Positions 1 to 8,241 of a stretch of 64,000 bases of DNA are shown piece after piece. Origin of the DNA: Sphingobacterium faecale (GTDB taxonomy: Bacteria; Bacteroidota; Bacteroidia; Sphingobacteriales; Sphingobacteriaceae); NCBI RefSeq assembly GCF_016746095.1, contig NZ_JAERTY010000007.1, forward strand, positions 62,001-126,000. The letters run 5' to 3'. Position numbers and translations under genes: made by a program. The notes under the pieces were generated by a model. It saw only the letters and a list, made by a program, of their open reading frames with translations. It was not told the DNA's origin and did no database searches. Position 1 is the first letter of the stretch. Every line of letters starts with the position of its first letter.

Positions 1-1872
1 GGGCAAGGTTTTGCCTTGGGTAAAGATCAAGGAGCCTTGTTTGTGGATGTAGACTATACTTATGCAGCCAATAACCAGATACAGACCAGTGAATCGTACA
101 AGCGTTTTAATACTTCTTTGCAATATACCAATACATTGGGGGCGAATCGGAATCTATACAGTAATACGACCTTAGCTTTTGGAGGATATTACGACGATAG
201 TAAGATAGATCCCGATCTGGCAGTCAATCAGGTTATTAATCAGTCTGAGAATTATGATTTGCGATTCTCCACTAATGGACGATGGAATCTGGATAAGCGC
301 TTTGCGCGGAACATTAACTATGTGTTATCAGCTCAATTGGGGTTTCAGAATGGGTTCCAACAGATGGTGAATAGCGGTTCGCTTTTCGCTGTTTCGAATG
401 CTTTGGTTGATGGAACGTATGAAGTTGACTTCTTGCCATCCAGCTACTTACAGCAGATTCATATTAAAGGAAAGCCTCTTAATGTACAAGCTAGATTATC
501 GGACAATTTTTACTTTTCTACAGGTGCAGCACGGCATGCCATCACCGTGGGAGGAACGTATACTTTGGACAAAAACTTTGGTCAAGGCAAATATTTCGCA
601 GGAGATATGCCTCCTAAGAATAGTTCTGGGTTAGGATTCAGACCTCGTCGATTTTCAGATGTTCCCGCATTGAATCAACTTGCCTTTTACGCAGAAGATA
701 GATTGGCAGTAGATGTGTTTGGAAGATCATTGGATATTATAGCCGGTTTACGGTATGATTGGATGCAACCTTTCAGAGATGATGCAAAAAGCGCCTTCTC
801 GCCTCGTATTAATGCGTCCTATGAACTGTTCAAGGATTTTTCTATCCGAGGCGGCTATGGTTGGAGTGCTAAAGCGCCTTCCTTGATATACTTGTACCCC
901 GATCCTGTCTATTTGGATGTGTTTAGCCTGAGTTATTATAAACAAGACCCAGCAGAACGACTTGCTTTGGTGACCACACGCGTATTTGATGCACAAAACC
1001 AAAATCTCGAGATGGCTAAGTCTAAAAAAAGAGAAGTTGGTGTAGATTATAAAAAGTTTTCAATATCGGTTTATGATGAACGTATCGCTAACGGATTGGA
1101 TATGTATCAATACTATAATTTTACGAATGTGCCCGTTTATACTGTGGCTTCGCAACAGCCTGGACAACGCCCTGAACTGAGTGAGGTGGTTAAAGATTCC
1201 TTATATGTGACGGATTACAGAGTACCGCGTAATAATGTCAATATTGTGAATAGAGGGATTGAATTTGATTTTGACTTTGGTAAAGTAAAACCTTTGCGTA
1301 CCTCCTTTACTTTGAATGGCGCATACGCTTATACCAAATCTTTTGACAATAATCCGTTTGTCTATGCACGGCGTGTGCCTAATCAGCCATACAATAAGCT
1401 GGGAGTTTATGAAGGGAGAGGAAAGGAGTATACACGTTTCCTGACCACATTACGTGCCATTCATCAGATTCCCGAAATCCGCCTCCTCATCACCTTGACA
1501 GCTCAGACAATCTGGACAGATAAGGATAAGAATTTAAACTATAGCTCTAAACCTTATGCGGTGATGGATATCGTCGAGGGAGGAGCTGGTGAAATGCGGA
1601 CACTCACTGAACAGGAGATCGCTGCTATACCAGAGACTTCAGGGTTATTCTTGCCGATTGCTGAATCTTCTTATAGAACAGAATCTTGGAAGCCATTATG
1701 GCTATTCAACACTAAAGTGACCAAGGAGTTTGGAAAGAATTACGGCTTCTCCTTTTATGTAAATAACATTACCAATAACAGACCTTATCAACGGAGTAAA
1801 CGTAACCCAGATCAATTAGAAAAGCGAAATATTCCGATATTCTTTGGTAGTGAATTGAGTATCAAATTTTAA
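1..1872 (+). CDS. TonB-dependent receptor, C-terminal part (5' end outside window)
   Basis: The reading frame is open from base 1, so this is the last 623 residues of a longer outer-membrane receptor, not a gene starting at an internal TTG. The visible part is a run of alternating polar and aromatic strands typical of a 22-strand TonB-dependent barrel, with a conserved RGGYGWSAKAP-type segment near residues 280-290, a late region carrying FYVNNITNN, and a terminal Phe suited to BAM insertion. The plug and signal peptide would lie upstream. The next gene, a lipoprotein, starts 12 bases after the stop, so the two are surely co-transcribed. The substrate is unknown; nothing visible shows whether it is a metal chelate, a glycan or a peptide. 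Confidence 0.88.
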   Translation, partial: GQGFALGKDQGALFVDVDYTYAANNQIQTSESYKRFNTSLQYTNTLGANRNLYSNTTLAFGGYYDDSKIDPDLAVNQVINQSENYDLRFSTNGRWNLDKRFARNINYVLSAQLGFQNGFQQMVNSGSLFAVSNALVDGTYEVDFLPSSYLQQIHIKGKPLNVQARLSDNFYFSTGAARHAITVGGTYTLDKNFGQGKYFAGDMPPKNSSGLGFRPRRFSDVPALNQLAFYAEDRLAVDVFGRSLDIIAGLRYDWMQPFRDDAKSAFSPRINASYELFKDFSIRGGYGWSAKAPSLIYLYPDPVYLDVFSLSYYKQDPAERLALVTTRVFDAQNQNLEMAKSKKREVGVDYKKFSISVYDERIANGLDMYQYYNFTNVPVYTVASQQPGQRPELSEVVKDSLYVTDYRVPRNNVNIVNRGIEFDFDFGKVKPLRTSFTLNGAYAYTKSFDNNPFVYARRVPNQPYNKLGVYEGRGKEYTRFLTTLRAIHQIPEIRLLITLTAQTIWTDKDKNLNYSSKPYAVMDIVEGGAGEMRTLTEQEIAAIPETSGLFLPIAESSYRTESWKPLWLFNTKVTKEFGKNYGFSFYVNNITNNRPYQRSKRNPDQLEKRNIPIFFGSELSIKF

Positions 1873-1884
1873 GTGTTGGCAATA

Positions 1885-3096
1885 ATGAAAAAGATATATT
1901 TATTGATGCTGTCTGCTCTCGTTGTGGTGTTGGGCGGTTGTAGAAAGGATTTTGAACAAGTTAGGGCAGTGCGGCTCACATTGCAGTTAGAGTTTCCTGA
2001 TGCATTTATTAAAGGAAGTGTACCCAAGGATGTAGAGGTCACGTTACGTAATAATATAACAGGTGAACTGATTAAAGCGAAAACCGATGAAGAAGGCAAG
2101 GTGGTTGATACTGTCATCCCTGGTACCTATACGGTAACAGCATCAAAAGCCTATAGCCCCGAAGAGACATCGGAATTATTAGGAAATGAGGAAGAAATAT
2201 TTGTAAACGGTAATCTTTCGCCCGTTATCGTAAATGAAGAAAAAGTAGCCGTTCTTAAGTTGAAAAGTAGTAGAGCAGGAGGATTGGTCATCAGAGAGTT
2301 TTATTACAGCGCTATCACCGCAAGTCCTTCCTATCTTTATGATGGCTTTACAGAAATCTACAATAACTCCAACGAACCTATTCGGATTGATAGTCTGTAT
2401 ATGGGTTCTACACGTGCCGGAGCGACTAATAATACGTCTGCATCTGCACCGTATAATTTCTTAACAGCCTATCCTGAAGAGGTCTATTTGAATCAGGTCT
2501 TTATGGTTCCTTCAACAGGTCAGCCGAGATTTCTTGAGCCCGGAAAATCTTTGGTAATTGCTATTAGTGGATTAAATCATAAGTCCGATCCAAATGGCAA
2601 TAAAAACTCTCCTGTTGATTTGGGGGATGCAGATTTTGAAGTTTTTTGGGATTACCCTACAGGTCGGGATATAGATTATCCGGATGTTCCTAACATGGTA
2701 CATGCGTTTGCAGGTAATACCGCTGGATTTGATTGGAATATCGGTATTAATGGCGCTGGTATGGTGATTTTTAATACCAAGGACTTCGATAAACTGCCTG
2801 TGCGATTTGAACCCGATGCTAAAACTGCTGGAACAACACAGTATATAGGTATCCCTGTTAGTGATATTATCGACGGTGTGGACGCAACCGCCAATGCTAC
2901 AATATTCCTGAGTAATAAGCGCCTGCCGATTTCTGTAGATGCGAGCATGACTACAGCAGAGGTTCCCTTGAAAGGTCGGTCCGTAAGACGTAAAGTCAAA
3001 ACAGTAATCAATGGACGTACTATTTTTGTCGATACGAACAACTCATCTGCAGATTTTGAAGTTAATCTAATACCCTCACCTCGTAAATGGAATTAA
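1885..3096 (+). CDS. DUF4876-like surface/periplasmic lipoprotein
   Basis: A 403-residue lipoprotein. I prefer the ATG at 1885 to the in-frame GTG at 1873 because it gives a clean signal peptide with the lipobox LGGC and the lipidated Cys at residue 19. After it comes a carboxypeptidase-regulatory or Ig-like beta domain (about 30-110, with a GTYTV turn), then a mixed region containing FTEIYNNSNEPI, which I associate with DUF4876 proteins of Bacteroidota. It lies 12 bases after a TonB-dependent receptor gene and 2 bases before a barrel gene, so it is probably the lipoprotein partner of that receptor. The family name is from memory of its pattern; the function is unknown. Confidence 0.75.
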   Translation: MKKIYLLMLSALVVVLGGCRKDFEQVRAVRLTLQLEFPDAFIKGSVPKDVEVTLRNNITGELIKAKTDEEGKVVDTVIPGTYTVTASKAYSPEETSELLGNEEEIFVNGNLSPVIVNEEKVAVLKLKSSRAGGLVIREFYYSAITASPSYLYDGFTEIYNNSNEPIRIDSLYMGSTRAGATNNTSASAPYNFLTAYPEEVYLNQVFMVPSTGQPRFLEPGKSLVIAISGLNHKSDPNGNKNSPVDLGDADFEVFWDYPTGRDIDYPDVPNMVHAFAGNTAGFDWNIGINGAGMVIFNTKDFDKLPVRFEPDAKTAGTTQYIGIPVSDIIDGVDATANATIFLSNKRLPISVDASMTTAEVPLKGRSVRRKVKTVINGRTIFVDTNNSSADFEVNLIPSPRKWN

Positions 3097-3098
3097 CA

Positions 3099-4655
3099 AT
3101 GAGCAAGAAATTAATAATAAGTATTCTGATAGCGAGTAGTGTTGGAACGTTGCGTGCGCAGACTACGGCTTTTGAACTGGAGCGATTTAAAATACAGGAG
3201 GTTGGACTGAAAAGTGCCAATGCCTCTTTATTGAATACCAATGATTTTCGAAATTTAGGAAATACCAGTGTATTTTATAATCAGAAGAGTGGTGACTTTA
3301 AACATCCTTTGCTGGCTTCGAAAAGTCGTTTTGGTGGTTTCGAAACAGAGCGTTTTCAGGAATTAAAAAATTGGAAGCTATATGGTCGGTTTGGATTGGA
3401 CTTTGGAAAGGATAAAAAAGTGAGTAATACCACGCAGTTGGACCCCCTACGGTTAAATCCTTTTATTGTTGTTGACTCATTGAGCGGCGACTGGAATAAA
3501 CAGAATTATGCACTCGAAACCAAGATTGCTTCTCCGATTTTGAACGAACGGATTGCCTTTGGACTGGGGTTTAATTATAAGGTGTCTACTGGGGCTCGAC
3601 AGCGGGATCCTAGGCCGCTGAGTACCAGTAATAATCTGGTGTTGACTCCTGCGGTAACCTATTTTTTGAATGAACAAAATGCGATAGCTCTTAATGGACG
3701 TTATGAATACTTTGTTGAAGATTTAAGTGTATCTAATGTTAATAAGACAACCGTACATAATACGTATAAACTTATCGGAGTTGGTGAATATGTAGGAAGT
3801 AGCCCAACTTTTATCGGTACCAGCGAGATTTCGAGAAGATATAATGGGAATAAGTTTGGTGGAGCTTTACAATATGTTTTTAAAGGCGATGCTTTTCGCT
3901 TCTTTGGCGAGGGTTTCGTGAATCATAATGCCGAGCGTGCTAAAGATGGGAGTACAAATCCTCAGGAAGCAGGTAAACATGAATATTGGGAGTATGGGGC
4001 AAATGTGGAAGCAGTCTATAACCTTGATCTTTCTATGCACAGGTTTGGATTTTCCTGGAACCAGAAAAATGTCGATAATACCGAGTACCACCAATATCAA
4101 GACGCCGATACCAGACAGTTTGTTACTTTGTTTTCAGCGGTGTTTAACACCAACCTAGTGACCAATAGTAACGTTTCCTATGCCTTTACGAAGTGGAAAG
4201 GCGAGGCAATAAATTGGGATTTGGGACTGAATGTTATGTACGCAGGCTGGGATAATAAGTACGCCATCAACCAGAGTCAGCAAACCGTTGATCGTCTGGG
4301 CTATGACCTGAGATTCAAGAAGTATTTCCAATTTCGGGATGCCTCGGTTTTTGCTGTAGAGTTGAGTCCGGGATATAGCCATCATATCGATTCCGAATTT
4401 AGGTATGATGAAAAGAGCTATTCCACAAATTTTGTGGCTAAGGATATTCTGTATCCTACGAATGCCTATTTGATTGCGGACTATTTCAATGTTGGGGCAA
4501 GTGCACAGTATACGTTTAAACCATCTAAAAATAATACGCAGTTGTATATCAAGCTGTCGGAAAACTATATCAGGCCGACAGGAAGTAATGAATACTTTAC
4601 CAAGTCACAATACCGTTTGAATTGGCAGGTTGCAGTAGGATTGTTGTCATTTTAG
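3099..4655 (+). CDS. DUF6850-like outer-membrane beta-barrel protein
   Basis: A 518-residue secreted protein starting at the ATG at 3099, two bases after the preceding stop; the upstream ATG at 3087 lies inside the previous gene and would add four residues before the signal peptide. Residues 1-20 are a signal peptide ending LRAQ. The rest is amphipathic beta strand rich in Tyr, Phe and Asn and ends in Phe, as in outer-membrane barrels. The order TonB receptor, DUF4876 lipoprotein, barrel is one I recall for DUF6850 proteins. It is not a TonB receptor itself, since no plug or carboxypeptidase-like domain is present. Its role in the operon is unknown. Confidence 0.72.
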   Translation: MSKKLIISILIASSVGTLRAQTTAFELERFKIQEVGLKSANASLLNTNDFRNLGNTSVFYNQKSGDFKHPLLASKSRFGGFETERFQELKNWKLYGRFGLDFGKDKKVSNTTQLDPLRLNPFIVVDSLSGDWNKQNYALETKIASPILNERIAFGLGFNYKVSTGARQRDPRPLSTSNNLVLTPAVTYFLNEQNAIALNGRYEYFVEDLSVSNVNKTTVHNTYKLIGVGEYVGSSPTFIGTSEISRRYNGNKFGGALQYVFKGDAFRFFGEGFVNHNAERAKDGSTNPQEAGKHEYWEYGANVEAVYNLDLSMHRFGFSWNQKNVDNTEYHQYQDADTRQFVTLFSAVFNTNLVTNSNVSYAFTKWKGEAINWDLGLNVMYAGWDNKYAINQSQQTVDRLGYDLRFKKYFQFRDASVFAVELSPGYSHHIDSEFRYDEKSYSTNFVAKDILYPTNAYLIADYFNVGASAQYTFKPSKNNTQLYIKLSENYIRPTGSNEYFTKSQYRLNWQVAVGLLSF

Positions 4656-4690
4656 GTGTCGTTGTTTATTTTTTTAAATTTGAATTCGAT

Positions 4691-6910
4691 ATGTATAATA
4701 TAAAAAGTGTTGTAGGAGCGCTATTGTTGTCAGGAAGCTTGATGGCTAATGCGCAAGAGATAGAGAAGCCAAGTATTAAATCAAAGACTTCTTTCGCAAT
4801 TGTCGTTGATAAAGCGACTTACGAAGCAGTAGGTCCCGAAATTCGTGCCTACAAGCAGGTTGTGGAAAAAGGTGGACTGGGGACTTATATCATCTATGAT
4901 AATTGGCAATCGCCAGAAAAAATCCGTCAAATATTGCAAAAACTACATCAGGATAAAGGTACCCCATTGGAAGGAGTTGTGTTGGTTGGTAATATTCCGA
5001 TACCTATGATCCGTGACGCCCAGTTCTTGACTTCGGCATTTAAAATGAATCAAAAAATACGATGGGACAGATCCTCAGTGCCTTCCGATAGGTATTATGA
5101 TGATTTTGACCTTAAGTTTGATTTCTTGAAACAGGATACTGCAAAAGGTAAGGAACACTATTTCTATTATAGTTTACGGCCAGATTCAAAACAATACATT
5201 GATATGGATATCTATTCGGCCCGTATCAAACCTCCGGTAGCAACTGGTGAGCAGATGGTTCCTAAGATTAAAGACTACTTGAATAAACTGATCACGCTAC
5301 GTTCAAAAAGTTACCCATTGAATGATATGCTGGTTTCTTATGGACATGGGTATAATTCAAATTCGGTCAATGCCGTCTCGGGCGAAGCTCTAGCGTTGAA
5401 ATCACAATTGCCACATCTTTTTAGACCAGGAGGGTCTATCAAGTTTCTCAATTTTAGAAATGCTGATTTCATGAAATTTAATCTATTGTCTGAACTAAAA
5501 AGAGATGGGTTAGATTTTGCCTATATGACAGGGCATGGTACACCGACATTGCAGTTGATTAACGGCTATCCGCTGGTGTCCAATCCACAACCTTCCATGG
5601 AAAACGTTGCCCGTTACCTACGGTCAAAAATGCGTGATGCCAAAGACGATGGAAGAGATGTAGAGAAAACAAAAGAAGGATTTAAGAACTCTTTGGGGGT
5701 ATCAGATAAATGGTTTGAGAATATATTTGATGCCAAAGTAGCAGAAGAGGATTCTGTTTTCAATGCAAATCTAGACGTGCAGATTGAGGATGTGCGCAAT
5801 GGAGGTATTCAAGCAAAGCTTGTCTATTTGAATTCTTGTTTGACAGGTTCTTTTCATTTAGATAATTATATCGCTGGATATTACCCTTTCTCCAATAACG
5901 AAAACGTAGCAGCTGTTGCGAATTCTGTTGGTGTCTTACAAGATTTATGGCCTGCTGAAATGATGGGCTTGTTGAACAAGGGCTATCGTGTTGGCAACTG
6001 GCTTAAGCATATCGCTTATCTAGAGACGCATGTGTTTGGAGATCCGACTTTCCACTTCGATTCTAAAGATAGCTATGCCCTCAACGAGGCGGTGATGCTC
6101 AATAAAGATGTCACGTATTGGAAGAATGCATTGAAGGAAAATGATGCTGATGTACAGAGCTTAGCTTTAGTCAAATTGGTAGGCTTAATGCCGGAGAAGG
6201 AAAGTGCACCACTATTAAGAGATATTTATTTCAGTTCCCCGTTTGAGACGACACGCATGCAGGCATTTCAGCTGTTACGCCAATTTGAGAATAAGGAATA
6301 CATTGAAGTACTGCACGCCGCAAAAAATGATCCTTATGAGTATATCCGCCGTCGTGCAATATATGATCTAACGGATTTTGGATCAAATGAATTTGTTAAA
6401 GACCTGATTCAATTCTATGTCTCTGATCCGCATTCTGAGCGGGTTGCTTACAGAGTGAGATGGGCATTGCAGTTTATGGACCCTGTATTAGCAAAACGGG
6501 AAGTGAATACCCTAATCCGGGAGAACAAAGCAGTTCATAATGGAGCTGCTCTGGCAGACAAATTGGATACAGACCTGGATTATTACGGAAAAAAGCGCGA
6601 TGATTTGATAAAATCTCTGCAGAATGAATCGCTTTCTGAGAAAGAAAAACTTGGAGAGGTTACTACTTTACGTCTATACCGGCACCATGTCGCAGTACCC
6701 CAGGTAATCACATTGATAAAGGACGGAAAAACACCCCAAAGCATTCGTGTAGCAGCGTTGGAGGCATTGGGCTGGTTTACCTTGTCTTATCAAAGAGGTA
6801 ATATCGTCAAAGCTTGTGATGAAGTACTGCTTTCCGATGCCCCGCAGGCTGTGAGGGATGAAGCATTGAAGACGAAGAACAGAATTCGAGAAGCAAAGTA
6901 CAAGATCTAA
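4691..6910 (+). CDS. Gingipain-like (C25/caspase-fold) protein with C-terminal HEAT repeats, apparent catalytic dyad intact
   Basis: A 739-residue secreted protein; the ATG at 4691 gives a signal peptide ending ANAQ, while longer starts add an implausible N-terminus. Residues 30-440 resemble the caspase-like fold of C25 peptidases (gingipain, PorU): a first strand FAIVVDKATY, the motif VLVGNIPIPM, SDRYYDDF, then GHG with His282, NSC with Cys383, and FGDPTFHF closing the domain. His-Gly and Ser-Cys are the expected catalytic pair. Residues 450-739 form helical pairs of HEAT type (for example RRRAIYDLTDFG). About 70 extra residues lie between His and Cys. It follows the barrel gene by 35 bases, so it is likely in the same operon. 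Two paralogues lie at 12039-15847 but lack the dyad. Substrate and activity are unproven. Confidence 0.75.
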   Translation: MYNIKSVVGALLLSGSLMANAQEIEKPSIKSKTSFAIVVDKATYEAVGPEIRAYKQVVEKGGLGTYIIYDNWQSPEKIRQILQKLHQDKGTPLEGVVLVGNIPIPMIRDAQFLTSAFKMNQKIRWDRSSVPSDRYYDDFDLKFDFLKQDTAKGKEHYFYYSLRPDSKQYIDMDIYSARIKPPVATGEQMVPKIKDYLNKLITLRSKSYPLNDMLVSYGHGYNSNSVNAVSGEALALKSQLPHLFRPGGSIKFLNFRNADFMKFNLLSELKRDGLDFAYMTGHGTPTLQLINGYPLVSNPQPSMENVARYLRSKMRDAKDDGRDVEKTKEGFKNSLGVSDKWFENIFDAKVAEEDSVFNANLDVQIEDVRNGGIQAKLVYLNSCLTGSFHLDNYIAGYYPFSNNENVAAVANSVGVLQDLWPAEMMGLLNKGYRVGNWLKHIAYLETHVFGDPTFHFDSKDSYALNEAVMLNKDVTYWKNALKENDADVQSLALVKLVGLMPEKESAPLLRDIYFSSPFETTRMQAFQLLRQFENKEYIEVLHAAKNDPYEYIRRRAIYDLTDFGSNEFVKDLIQFYVSDPHSERVAYRVRWALQFMDPVLAKREVNTLIRENKAVHNGAALADKLDTDLDYYGKKRDDLIKSLQNESLSEKEKLGEVTTLRLYRHHVAVPQVITLIKDGKTPQSIRVAALEALGWFTLSYQRGNIVKACDEVLLSDAPQAVRDEALKTKNRIREAKYKI

Positions 6911-6925
6911 TCTTTTCGTAAAAAG

Positions 6926-7198
6926 GTAGCCACTTCTTGCTATAAATTGACTGGTTTTTTAAGTTAGGTAATCACTTTTTTAGAAAGTGTAACCACCTTT
7001 TGGTACAAAGTGATCACATTTTCGTGAGTAGTGTTCACTTGTTGTAAAACGGTGACCACTTGTTCTCTTTTTGTGAACAGGTATCCGCGCTAAGTGACCA
7101 CTTGATGGTATAGACTGGTCACCGGACAGCGACCGGTAATCACTTTGTCTGAAAAGGTAATCACTGAACCTGAGCAAGTGATCATTTTTTTTGGTGGT
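6926..7198. repeat. Array of 13 degenerate repeats with exact 21-bp period
   Basis: A 10-bp core, consensus GTRAYCACTT, recurs every 21 bases without slippage: cores start at 6926, 6947, 6968, 6989, 7010, 7031, 7052, 7073, 7094, 7115, 7136, 7157 and 7178. Examples are GTAATCACTT (6968, 7136), GTGACCACTT (7052, 7094) and GTAATCACTG (7157); the copies at 6947, 7073 and 7115 are poor. The other 11 bases vary. Twenty-one bases is two helical turns, so all cores face the same side of the DNA. From memory, the multiple terminal repeats of Bacteroidota IS21-type elements look similar, but no istA/istB gene is present. It could be an orphan IS end or a phased protein-binding array. Confidence 0.85.
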
Positions 7199-7340
7199 TT
7201 GGGCAAGGAGACTGTCCGACTTTGTCCGCGTTCTGTTTTTCCGATGATCGCTACTATATGTTTGTGGTGTAATGCAATCCGAAGTGCTTTACAATTGAAC
7301 ATAAATGTATAATGGGAGAAATTCCCTAATTTTTAACAAA

Positions 7341-7519
7341 ATGAGAAAGAAGAAAGTAGTATTGGACTATTCAGGAATGAACGAAGACGAACTGAGTACC
7401 CTGGTCGGTAAAGTATTACCGGTGTTTTGTTGCAGAAAATGAACAGAAGGAGATCAGAAGTTATCAGCGGATACGGGAAGATCAACTTCGAACGGCCTTT
7501 ATGCATATCAACCACATGC
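7341..7519 (+). pseudogene. Relic of a small unknown gene, frameshifted and truncated
   Basis: An ATG at 7341 opens 33 codons (MRKKKVVLDYSGMNEDELS) that look like real protein but stop at 7442. Shifting by one base at about 7425 restores a plausible continuation (AENEQKEIRSYQRIRED and LRTAFMHINHMQL) that runs until about 7519, where sequence of the oppositely oriented VKOR relic begins. I read this as the 5' part of a gene broken by a frameshift and then cut by the junction with the VKOR relic. I do not recognise the family; the opening loosely resembles small Bacteroidota proteins with an N-terminal helical segment. Confidence 0.4.
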
Positions 7520-7520
7520 A

Positions 7521-8163
7521 GTTGTGTGCATCCACATCATGCCACAGTAGCAGGGAGGATACTAGCAGACCGATAAAAGACGTCAGAATATACCCTATTC
7601 CTAGCCAGGTGTGTACTCCCAAAGGAGCGGATAGGTTAAAGCTGATCGCGGCAAGCAAGGCAAATGCGGCCAAATAAACAGGAACTTGCCGCGCTGTTTT
7701 GCTTGCTTTTTCTGCGTTTCGGTTGGCTTCCACATTGGGTTCCTCTTTGGCTGTAGAAATGTCCATCAATAAAAATGATGTTTTTATCTATTTTACCAAA
7801 CTCTTCTAGAGAAATAGGCTGTATTGCATTTGTCAGCGGATCTAGGTATTCAATACCTGCTGCTGCGGCTTTGGCGACTACGGTGAAGCTGGGGCTTGAT
7901 CAGCCTTCCTGTTGTATCAAACAGATAAAAGGAGTCTCAAAGTTGCTATAGTTATATTCTCCTTTCCGAATAGCAGCAGATTGAATGCCGTATCCGGCCA
8001 AGATATCTTTCAGTGCAAGGATAGAGGGGGATTCGACGTGGTTTTCAAACAAGTTAGTGAGTCCAGTCTGTGTAAAGCTTACTTTTGTGCCTTGCAGTAT
8101 AAAGCTACAACTATTGAACAGATCGTGCTGTTTTTTGCCTCTGAAAATGTTTCATATTTCCAT
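7521..8163 (-). pseudogene. C39-like/VKOR (disulfide-forming) protein, broken
   Basis: Read on the minus strand from an ATG at 8163, the frame gives a C39-like N-terminal domain (segments ESPSILALKDILAGYGIQ and FETPFICLIQQEG) followed by a VKOR-type membrane part (VYLAAFALLAAISFNLSAPL and GLLVSSLLLWHDVDAHN). It is disabled by TGA at codon 4, TGA at 7912-7910 where Trp would fit, a frameshift near 7780, and loss of everything after about 7521, including the VKOR CXXC and any thioredoxin domain. Intact homologues combine C39-like, VKOR and thioredoxin domains near exported double-glycine peptides, where they would supply disulfide chemistry. Its first codons and upstream DNA are duplicated at 10311-10430. 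Confidence 0.7.
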
Positions 8164-8233
8164 AGCTTAGTTTTATATCAAGTGGTCATCTGTTATAATG
8201 ATAAGAGGTTTTGCAGATATACAAGTTTTTTAA
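8114..8233. repeat. Direct repeat copy 1 (about 120 bp), partner at 10311
   Basis: This stretch matches 10311-10430 in the same orientation with about nine substitutions and one single-base indel. It covers the first codons of the VKOR-type gene (minus strand) and about 70 bases upstream. The two copies bracket the TlpA-like gene and the double-glycine peptide gene, which points to a tandem duplication of a peptide/thioredoxin/VKOR module. Confidence 0.9.
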
Positions 8234-8241
8234 GAAATTTC

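Noticed and set aside
6926..7198. CRISPR array
   Set aside because: The repeat unit is only about 10 bp in a 21-bp period, spacers are not of normal length, and no cas genes are present.
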